Source: Cyclobacteriaceae bacterium
GTDB lineage: Bacteria; Bacteroidota; Bacteroidia; Cytophagales; Cyclobacteriaceae
Reading direction: 5' to 3'
Assembly: GCA_019638255.1 (NCBI GenBank)
Contig: JAHBUD010000001.1
Span: 2,666,001 to 2,730,000, forward strand
Length of the DNA stretch: 64,000 nucleotides
The notes below the pieces were generated by a model. It saw only the letters and a list, made by a program, of their open reading frames with translations, did not search any database and was not told the origin of the DNA. How positions within the stretch are numbered: the first letter of the stretch is position 1; each line of letters opens with the position of its first letter. Of the stretch, positions 6,096-12,570 are shown one piece after another. Made by a program: the position numbers and the translations under genes.

Positions 6096-8392
6096 TGCTT
6101 ATGGAAACGAATATTAAAATTGTTGAGTTTGGAGACCGCTTAAGCTTAGTTGTTAAGCGTGTAGAATTATGTGGTGAAACGCTTACTGATGAACAGCTTA
6201 ATCGCGCCTGCTCAATCATTGCCAAGGTTTACAAAGTAGCAGCTATCCCCTATTGCCGCGATGGTAAGCAATCCTTAATAACGGAGGTTCATGAAAGTAT
6301 TCCATGTTCAACTCTGACTGTTGATGATTGGGTAATAGAATTGGTTCACACAACAGACAAGTTTCTTATTTCTTTAAATGAGATATCGCAAAGATCATTA
6401 GTATCTGATTTATATAAAAGAAGTTTGTTAATACAAATTCAAAATCGGACTAATCTATGGACAATGGATAGTCCTAGAATTTTTTATGAAAAGACCCCTT
6501 TCTTGAAAAGTGATTTTTCTAATGATTTGTCGTCTGCGGTTACAGATATTGATGCTTTTAGGAGGTATGAGATTTCAGAGCTTTTCATCGATAAAACAGG
6601 TTTAGGATTTTCTGTTGGAGTAAGAACAGCTTTTTTTACCAGCCTTTCAGTTTTCGAATATTATAGTTCAGGCTTAGAGAAACGGCTTAAAAAATTATTG
6701 GGTAGGCAAAATGAACAAAAAGGAACTCTTGTTTATGATGGCCCAACGGGAAAACTGAAATGTTATTTTGAGGCCTATAAAGACGATCTAACTATTGAAC
6801 AAGCTCCAGCATTTAAAATTAAAGGAAAAAGCTATTCAAACCCTTACGAATATTTTAGATTAGTTCATCCTTCCTTTGAAGTAAAGCCTACGGACAAAGC
6901 AGCGTTAGTTTCATTTCCTGGAATGAGTAACAAAGTCTACGTGCCTGCAAATAGATTGTTTGTTCGCGTCATGAACGATATGGTGGACTCTAACATGAGT
7001 AATGAAGATAAAATTTTGCCGGAAGATAGAATGGCTTTGATTAATGATTTCTGGAGTAGTCTAGGAAAAAGACCATTTGGAAAAAATTATGTTGGTATTA
7101 AAAGCAATTTCTATCAACCAAGCAATTTAAATAGTGGCATCTTAAAGATGCCAGATATTCATTTTGGAGAAAATCAAATTTTGCCGAGCCCCATTAGTAA
7201 TTCACAAGATGACTATAAGAGAAGCTTCAGGAGCAGGAAAGAGTATCTTAATAAGTTTGGGTGCTATTTTGTACATCCATCAATGGAGCGATCAATTTAT
7301 TTTTGCTTCCCTGCTAATACAACTGAAAATCTCAGAGAGCGATTTGCAAATGACGTTTGTAACAGAATTAAAGCGCTTACAAAGATTTCAGTGAGTCCCG
7401 CAATCATTACGTATAGTGATTATATGAATGGAATAGCCGACTTAAAAAATAATTTTGACACTGGCATGACAGTTTTTGTATTTGAAGATTTGGATCCAAC
7501 AACTTATTTCAATATTCGATTTGAGTTAAAGAATTGGCGAATCAAAAGAGTAACAAACTTTCAACTTGCTAAAAAATTTAAAGGCTTGAATGATTATAAA
7601 GATGGTAGGTTTGAGAAGGGTTTGAAGAATTGGAATTCTTTTATTGAGATAAATGCTTTTGACATAATTCAGCAATTGGGTTGTTTACCGTTTATAGTTG
7701 AACCTCAATTGAATTACGATATGCAACTTGTTATTGATGTCAGCGAAAAGTCATCGCATATTGTGCTGTCTCTTGTGATGTTTAAATCTGGAATGAAAAC
7801 TCCAATTTTTGATTCTCTTGTTAAGCCTAAAACTGATTCAAAGAAGGAAACAATAAATTCCGCATTTTTAGAGAAGTATGTAATTGAACTTCTCAATAAT
7901 AATAGAACAATAATTTCAAAGTTTAATTTGAATTCCATGCTAGTGTTGCGAGATGGAAAGAATTGTGGAGATGAATTTAATTCCCTTGAGGCTACCGTTC
8001 CAAAGCTTATCCAAAAGGGAATTTTAGAGGCATCTTTTAAAATGACTTTTGTTGAATACCACAAAACAACTTTGAAAGAGGTAAGGCTTGTAGATAGGCA
8101 AGGCAGGCATTACTCAAATGTTCTTGAGGGGTCTTATTTTCTCCCTGATGAAAATACAGCCATCTTGGCTACAACAGGCGCAGGAACATTAAATCAAGGG
8201 ACGGCATCTCCGATTATGCTTAAAGGTGGATACGGTAATTGCGATATGACCAAAGTCCTACACGATGTCTTTACCTCATCGCAGTTAAATTTTTCAAATC
8301 CGAGCGTTGCTCAACGACTAACATTTGCAGCAAAGCGTGCGGATGATCAGTTAAAGGATCGAATAGCCCAAGAGGTTATGAGAATCAAGTAA
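6095..8392 (+). CDS. long prokaryotic Argonaute (PAZ-MID-PIWI), predicted catalytically active
   Basis: A 765-aa protein with the layout of a full-length pAgo: N/L1 region (1-~200), PAZ-like domain (~200-295, with S-N-P-Y-E-Y-F and Y-V-P-A-N-R-L), L2, MID (~360-530) and PIWI (~535-765). By spacing and motif I assign the RNase H-like tetrad as Asp548 (V-I-D-V-S), Glu585 (K-K-E-T), Asp620 (L-R-D-G) and Asp750 (R-A-D-D), i.e. DEDD, the form found in slicing Argonautes. The MID 5'-phosphate pocket looks altered: Tyr471 and Gln490 are in place, but Arg475 stands where Lys is usual. The gene starts on TAATG, overlapping the nuclease gene. Family role: guide-directed nucleic-acid interference, commonly against plasmids and phage. 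Guide and target type cannot be read from sequence. The alignment was made by eye; the family call is firm, the fourth residue slightly less so. Confidence 0.9.
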   Translation: MLMETNIKIVEFGDRLSLVVKRVELCGETLTDEQLNRACSIIAKVYKVAAIPYCRDGKQSLITEVHESIPCSTLTVDDWVIELVHTTDKFLISLNEISQRSLVSDLYKRSLLIQIQNRTNLWTMDSPRIFYEKTPFLKSDFSNDLSSAVTDIDAFRRYEISELFIDKTGLGFSVGVRTAFFTSLSVFEYYSSGLEKRLKKLLGRQNEQKGTLVYDGPTGKLKCYFEAYKDDLTIEQAPAFKIKGKSYSNPYEYFRLVHPSFEVKPTDKAALVSFPGMSNKVYVPANRLFVRVMNDMVDSNMSNEDKILPEDRMALINDFWSSLGKRPFGKNYVGIKSNFYQPSNLNSGILKMPDIHFGENQILPSPISNSQDDYKRSFRSRKEYLNKFGCYFVHPSMERSIYFCFPANTTENLRERFANDVCNRIKALTKISVSPAIITYSDYMNGIADLKNNFDTGMTVFVFEDLDPTTYFNIRFELKNWRIKRVTNFQLAKKFKGLNDYKDGRFEKGLKNWNSFIEINAFDIIQQLGCLPFIVEPQLNYDMQLVIDVSEKSSHIVLSLVMFKSGMKTPIFDSLVKPKTDSKKETINSAFLEKYVIELLNNNRTIISKFNLNSMLVLRDGKNCGDEFNSLEATVPKLIQKGILEASFKMTFVEYHKTTLKEVRLVDRQGRHYSNVLEGSYFLPDENTAILATTGAGTLNQGTASPIMLKGGYGNCDMTKVLHDVFTSSQLNFSNPSVAQRLTFAAKRADDQLKDRIAQEVMRIK

Positions 8393-8410
8393 ACCAAGAA
8401 TTAAGGAATT

Positions 8411-8860
8411 ATGGAAAATAAATGGTTAACAATTCAAAGTTTTGAGAAGAATCAGAATCTCTTAGAACTAATTAATAAGCTTCTCATTCATTTTAAGCTC
8501 AATGAAAAAGGCATTGATGCGCAGATGAGTGATGATGAAATTGATGAATCAAAAAGGGCACTTACAAATTTTCTTAAAAAGCTCAATTTCCAGATTCACG
8601 GTATTGAAAGCGGGTCTGATACTTTGACTGGGATTGATTCGCGCTCTCGTAAACTAATTAGAAATTTCATGGAAGCTCGAAATCGTGGTACTAAGTTTAA
8701 GTCAATATTGTTTAAAAGTTCTCCAAGCAAGGTTTTGGAAATTCTGAACTCAAATGATAAAGAAGAAAAAGCGCAATTGATTAACTCTTTGACCGAATTA
8801 CGAGGTCTACTAGAAGATCATGTAGCGTTTGATGCTCAAGACTTAATCGGTGAAATTTGA
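8411..8860 (+). CDS. unknown 149-aa protein of the Argonaute operon
   Basis: No family recognised. The protein is soluble, mostly helical by composition, highly charged, and without cysteine clusters or membrane segments. The first ~60 residues are leucine/lysine-rich helices; the middle has G-I-E-S-G-S-D-T-L-T-G-I-D; the end is acidic (L-L-E-D-H-V-A-F-D-A-Q-D-L). It starts 18 bases after the Argonaute stop, and its TGA overlaps the ATG of the peptidase gene (TGATG), so the two are probably made together. A regulator, adaptor or substrate of the peptidase would fit; this is inference. Confidence 0.8.
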   Translation: MENKWLTIQSFEKNQNLLELINKLLIHFKLNEKGIDAQMSDDEIDESKRALTNFLKKLNFQIHGIESGSDTLTGIDSRSRKLIRNFMEARNRGTKFKSILFKSSPSKVLEILNSNDKEEKAQLINSLTELRGLLEDHVAFDAQDLIGEI

Positions 8861-9999
8861 TGCGGAAAATTTTGGAAAATTCAACTCTTGAATTTCAAAG
8901 AGAGGTAAGTCTTGCTATTGAATTAGTAAGAGCAAAGGAAATTCCAAGTGAGTTGAGCCTTTTTAAGGATTGGCTTTTAAATTTCTATTCTAAAATAGAG
9001 AAAGACCTTCAGAGGGTTAATTACTGGATTACATTAAATCAATCAGCAATTTTTCCGGATCTTTTTATTGAGCTCTCCAAATTGAAACGATATTTTAGAT
9101 TACTTAACTCGAGGTATTTACCCTCTCTTCATAGACATACAAATGGAGATATAGCTTCGTTAAAAATTTTAGCATGGATACACAGCCTTCATACTCAAAC
9201 CACGAATAAACCATTCCTAATTATTGATGGAGATTTCGGAATATTCCCTACAATTAATTCTCCATTAACATATTCATTGCCGGTAACATCTCAATATAGT
9301 CTTCTCCATACTCCACTCTTTTTTCATGAGCTAGGACATTATTTATATGAACACCATAACAATGAAATGGATCAATTAGTAAATGAATTTCAGAAACAAT
9401 TGGAGGATAGACTTAGACTTCCTTTTCAAAATAATGATCCAACGCATGAGGAAGACAGAAAACGAATCAAGATAATGGTTGAAACTTGGTATGAATGGAT
9501 GCAAGAACTCTATTGCGATGCGGTTGGTTTAGAAATTGGTGGAGCTACTTATCTCAAGACCTTTTCACAATACTTATTACTTTCTGGAAAAACCGCTTTT
9601 CATGTTAAGTCAGCTGACTTGGCTAAGAGAAGCCATCCTGTAACCATGATACGAATTAAATTTCTTGTAACCAGAGCAAGAAAACTAGGCTTGGATGATG
9701 CCGCAAAAGAATTGGAAGCAGAATGGAATGCAGTTTCAACCGCATTAGGTATTAACGAGGACTACTTTGGGTATTATTCAGATGATTATCACTCAGATAT
9801 TAATAGCATACTTGATGACATGATTATTGAGTCTTCACCTATGAAATTTTCAGACTTCAACACAACTGGACTTTCCGATTACGATCCTAAAAGTCATAAT
9901 TATTTGCAGCTGATTACTCTAGCTTGGAAGAAGTATTCAAACGATCCGCTCGGATATTCAGCTTGGGAGAGGTCAATTCTACAGACGCTATCTCAATAA
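8860..9999 (+). CDS. HExxH zinc metallopeptidase (M48-like), operon partner of Argonaute
   Basis: The 379-aa protein has F-F-H-E-L-G-H-Y-L-Y-E-H with zinc ligands His156 and His160 and the general base Glu157. A third ligand is Glu216 in Q-E-L-Y-C-D (ExxxD, Asp220), the gluzincin/M48 arrangement. A later S-H-P-V-T-M-I-R-I segment matches the H-P-x-x-x-x-R-I seen after the active site in M48 enzymes. Unlike typical M48 peptidases it has no transmembrane helices, so it acts in the cytoplasm. About 140 residues precede the active site and are not recognised. The ATG at 8860 (TGATG overlap) is preferred to the TTG one codon upstream. It is the last gene of the operon. Proteases are not an established long-pAgo partner as far as I know. 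Confidence 0.85.
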   Translation: MRKILENSTLEFQREVSLAIELVRAKEIPSELSLFKDWLLNFYSKIEKDLQRVNYWITLNQSAIFPDLFIELSKLKRYFRLLNSRYLPSLHRHTNGDIASLKILAWIHSLHTQTTNKPFLIIDGDFGIFPTINSPLTYSLPVTSQYSLLHTPLFFHELGHYLYEHHNNEMDQLVNEFQKQLEDRLRLPFQNNDPTHEEDRKRIKIMVETWYEWMQELYCDAVGLEIGGATYLKTFSQYLLLSGKTAFHVKSADLAKRSHPVTMIRIKFLVTRARKLGLDDAAKELEAEWNAVSTALGINEDYFGYYSDDYHSDINSILDDMIIESSPMKFSDFNTTGLSDYDPKSHNYLQLITLAWKKYSNDPLGYSAWERSILQTLSQ

Positions 10000-10252
10000 T
10001 ACATCGTGAGTTAAGGTTTTGGGCTATCCAGCAGCAACACACATTGTCAGGCCGCACATACCCCCCACTTCCAAAGCCCGTCAATAAGTGCTGCTGCCCC
10101 AGCCCGTTGTAAAGTTGAAAGATTGAGTTCTGAAAACCCCTGCGCTAAAAAAAAACTTTTTATGAAGATTGGTGTAAGGCCCGGATACCAAAGCTATGTT
10201 AACATAACGCAATAACATTATATAACTCTTGCCGGGCTAAGTTCCTGACGCG
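10000..10252. other. non-coding stretch after the Argonaute operon, cassette-like
   Basis: I see no gene. The stretch has the same flavour as 1087-1634: an AGGCCGCAC motif near 10050 that also occurs near 11574, short GC-rich palindromic segments, and an A-run followed by CTTTTT around 10145-10160. From 10200 it holds the degraded left arm of the flanking palindrome (TTAACATAACGC..., then ATTATATAACT). No clear terminator for the operon was found. Confidence 0.4.
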
Positions 10253-10317
10253 CAGTTATATAATTATATTATGTTAACCATCTGGCGCCTCCATCACACA
10301 ATCCCTGCGGGCGCCAT
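10253..10317. repeat. 65-bp direct repeat, right copy
   Basis: Matches 1022-1086 at 64 of 65 positions, in the same orientation. It ends about 120 bp upstream of the antitoxin/AbiEii pair, which therefore lies outside the bracketed segment. The left palindrome arm next to this copy is more diverged than at the left end. Confidence 0.85.
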
Positions 10318-10392
10318 TCCAATTGCTTTAAATCCGCAAAAATGAACTAAAATCGAACATTTTTAGACGCTTAATCGTTAAATAAACAAATA

Positions 10393-10432
10393 TGTTTACA
10401 CTATATTGTTTATACTTATTTGATTAACTTTG
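10393..10432 (+). promoter_or_regulatory. promoter and possible operator of the antitoxin-AbiEii pair
   Basis: TGTTTACA (10393-10400) and TGTTTATA (10407-10414) form a direct repeat suitable for an HTH repressor. TTG at 10406-10408 and TAACTTTG at 10425-10432 (fits TAnnTTTG) are 16 bases apart, somewhat short. The ATG follows four bases after the -7 element, as in the Argonaute operon, giving a nearly leaderless message. Confidence 0.6.
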
Positions 10433-10436
10433 TATT

Positions 10437-10904
10437 ATGAATCAAGAGCTTGAAATACTGAAAGGCATTCATCCAGGGATTATTTTGGATCGTAAAATCA
10501 AAGAGAGAAAACTAACAAAAGGCCGCTTTGCCCTCATGATTAAGGAATACCCACAGACTTTAGGAGCAATTACTAATGGTAAGCGGAGTATGAATACCGC
10601 TCTCGCTTTAAAGATTGAGCAAGAGCTTAATTTAGCTGAAGGCTTCTTAATGACTCTGCAAGTCTTTTATGACATTAAACAGGAGAAAAGAAAAATCGAA
10701 AACGCGCGTCCTGATTTCTCCAAGTTAAGAAGAGGATTATTTTGGGATACCGACATGGAGAAAATTGATTGGCAGCAACAAAAACGAGCAGTTATTCAAA
10801 GAGTTTTCGAGAGAGGAAATAGTATAGAAAAAAGAGAAATAACTCGTTTCTATGGTGACCCAGAAATTAGGCGCTTCAGTAATCTAGATCAAATGCATGC
10901 CTAA
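10437..10904 (+). CDS. HTH antitoxin, HigA/XRE-like, partner of AbiEii
   Basis: The 155-aa protein has an XRE-type helix-turn-helix in residues ~14-65: P-G-I-I-L-D-R-K-I-K-E-R, then T-K-G-R-F-A-L-M-I-K and Q-T-L-G-A-I-T-N-G-K-R-S-M-N, as in HigA-type antitoxins that bind DNA through a P-G-x-x-L motif. The C-terminal half (F-W-D-T-D-M-E-K-I-D-W, then R-V-F-E-R-G) is typical of helical regions that contact a nucleotidyltransferase toxin. Its last eight bases overlap the AbiEii start. It would neutralise the toxin and repress its own promoter. Confidence 0.88.
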   Translation: MNQELEILKGIHPGIILDRKIKERKLTKGRFALMIKEYPQTLGAITNGKRSMNTALALKIEQELNLAEGFLMTLQVFYDIKQEKRKIENARPDFSKLRRGLFWDTDMEKIDWQQQKRAVIQRVFERGNSIEKREITRFYGDPEIRRFSNLDQMHA

Positions 10905-11547
10905 CGGATTATTCTGGAATACAGTAACACCACTGCTGAGAACTGTTCTAACTAATATGATGGAAAGCGATCTTTTCCAGCAGTTCAGACTAGTTGGTGG
11001 TACTTCTTTAAGTCTTCAGTTGGGTCACCGAATGTCCATTGATATAGACTTATTCACAGATGCTGCATATGATTCAATTGACTTTGGTGTTATCGACAAT
11101 TTCTTGAGAGGTTCTTTCTCTTATGTTTCTGAACCTCAAGCGGGAGTGATTGGAATGGGTCAGTCGTATCTGGTTGGCGAAAGTGAATATGATACTGTTA
11201 AGCTTGACTTATATTACACAGATCCATTTATACAGTCTGCATTGGTAGTTGATCCATTCCGACTAGCTACTGTTGAAGAGATAATTGCAATGAAAATAGA
11301 TATTGTTCAGCGTGTGGCTAGAAAAAAAGATTTCTGGGATTTGCATGAATTACTAGAGCAGTATTCTCCAAGCCAAATGATTGAACTGCATAAAGCAAGG
11401 TATCCTTACAATCACGATGAAGAGGTGATCCGAACAAATTTTACAAACTTCACAATTGCTGATGGCGACTTTGATCCTATTTGCTTAAAAGAGAAGTATT
11501 GGGAATTAATAAAGTATGACTTTATTCAAGTTTTAAAGCACTCTTAA
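10897..11547 (+). CDS. AbiEii/AbiGii-family nucleotidyltransferase toxin
   Basis: The 216-aa protein carries the nucleotidyltransferase signature L-V-G-G-T-S-L-S-L-Q-L-G-H-R with the following I-D-I-D-L-F (the two metal-binding aspartates), and later D-P-F-R-L-A-T-V-E-E-I-I-A-M-K-I-D-I-V, a conserved AbiEii block before R-K-K-D-F-W-D-L. AbiE-type toxins transfer nucleotides to cellular RNA and arrest growth, giving phage abortive infection; here the cognate antitoxin is upstream. At 216 aa it is a compact family member. ATG at 10897 is out of frame with an ATG four bases earlier that belongs to the antitoxin. Confidence 0.9.
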   Translation: MPNGLFWNTVTPLLRTVLTNMMESDLFQQFRLVGGTSLSLQLGHRMSIDIDLFTDAAYDSIDFGVIDNFLRGSFSYVSEPQAGVIGMGQSYLVGESEYDTVKLDLYYTDPFIQSALVVDPFRLATVEEIIAMKIDIVQRVARKKDFWDLHELLEQYSPSQMIELHKARYPYNHDEEVIRTNFTNFTIADGDFDPICLKEKYWELIKYDFIQVLKHS

Positions 11548-11685
11548 CCCGATTAGCTTTATCTCCAGGCCGCACTTGCCAAACAATCTTTGCCTTCCGG
11601 AGGCTCGGGCACGTCCACTTGATGGAGTTTGCGGTTATGGAGCGAACCAGTTTCTCGACAAGATAGAATTCACGCATAGTGCAAA

Positions 11686-11785
11686 TTAATCAGAAAGAAG
11701 TAACAGGCCAGTGCTGATGAACAGCATTCGTTTGAGTGATACCTCTTTCCGCTTTGCCTTTTCGATAGAGCGCTGTTTGATTAAG
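11686..11785 (-). pseudogene. possible remnant of a TPR histidine kinase
   Basis: The minus strand encodes about 33 residues ending at a stop at 11686: a charged coiled segment (K-Q-R-S-I-E-K-A-K-R-K-E-V-S-L-K-R) followed by a short hydrophobic L-F-I-S-T-G-L-L-L-L. That is how the coiled linker runs into the membrane helix in TPR-type sensor kinases, as in the split kinase at 46621-49330. No start codon or rest of the gene is present. It may mark where the accessory region invaded or eroded an older gene. Short, so uncertain. Confidence 0.3.
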
Positions 11786-12467
11786 ATTTTGCTAATTGCT
11801 GAGGCCGTATCCCAACCAGCAACAAGTAGCCTATCATCCAAAACTCTCCAATAGTTGCAGGTATCGTTAGCATATCAACCCATGAAGCATTAAAACCTGC
11901 ATAGCTTAAAAAGGCATTTGCCATATAGCCAACACCACCGAGTATCAGCATTCTGCCCAACCAAATCGGCATGCGTTGCGACTGAACCACAATATACCCC
12001 ATTGGAATAAGCCACAGGCCAAAGAAAAGGCTGCCCACTCCCCAAGCGCCCTTAATGAATTGATTGAAAATCTGAATCATAATTAGCTTGTCATCCACAG
12101 TAGAAGCCGTGTTTGCAACCGCAATGGCTCCACCCATCGCTATCGCACTTAACATGATCGCTCCAGCATTCATCATGCCCCAAGCAGCCAATGCCCATGC
12201 TGCAAAATGATTGATGTCTTTAAACAGTTTAAAGAAGTAAACGGCAAGCACGGCTTGCGATACCACAATGGCAAACTCGAGCAAGAGTCTGGTGCGCGCA
12301 AGTGTTTCATGTTCGTTTAAGTTGGAAACTGTTTTAGCCAGATCACCAGATACAAAAATCTGTGGATGCAAGAAAAGGAAACCTATCATGCCGGAAATAC
12401 CTAAAGCCAAATACCAGGCACCCGTTAAACGGGCCGTACGAACCAATTCCTTGTGTTGATCATTCAT
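11781..12467 (-). CDS. DUF4386-family integral membrane protein
   Basis: A 228-aa polytopic protein with about six hydrophobic segments. The N-terminal R-x-x-G-x-x-Y-L-x-L-G-I-S-G-M-I-G and the later A-A-W-G-M-M-N-A-G-A-I-M are typical of DUF4386 proteins, whose function is unknown. The ATG at 12467 (M-N-D-Q-H) is preferred over one at 12506, since family members start a few residues before the first helix. It is transcribed divergently from the lipoprotein gene at 12571. Confidence 0.85.
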   Translation of the reverse strand: MNDQHKELVRTARLTGAWYLALGISGMIGFLFLHPQIFVSGDLAKTVSNLNEHETLARTRLLLEFAIVVSQAVLAVYFFKLFKDINHFAAWALAAWGMMNAGAIMLSAIAMGGAIAVANTASTVDDKLIMIQIFNQFIKGAWGVGSLFFGLWLIPMGYIVVQSQRMPIWLGRMLILGGVGYMANAFLSYAGFNASWVDMLTIPATIGEFWMIGYLLLVGIRPQQLAKS

Positions 12468-12570
12468 AGTAGCATGATTTAAAGTACAAAGACTGTTCTG
12501 AGACAATAAAGTTACAGGTCCTACCTCACAAATTTGCTTAACTTTACCTGCCTTACTAAATGATATTTAC

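Noticed and set aside
6095..8392. PIWI-RE family as identity of the 765-aa protein
   Set aside because: The protein has a PAZ-like domain and a recognisable DEDD tetrad, and there is no DinG-type helicase beside it, so a long pAgo fits better.
9924..10112. 62-codon plus-strand frame at the end of the peptidase gene
   Set aside because: Mostly inside the peptidase gene in another frame and then in cassette-like non-coding DNA.
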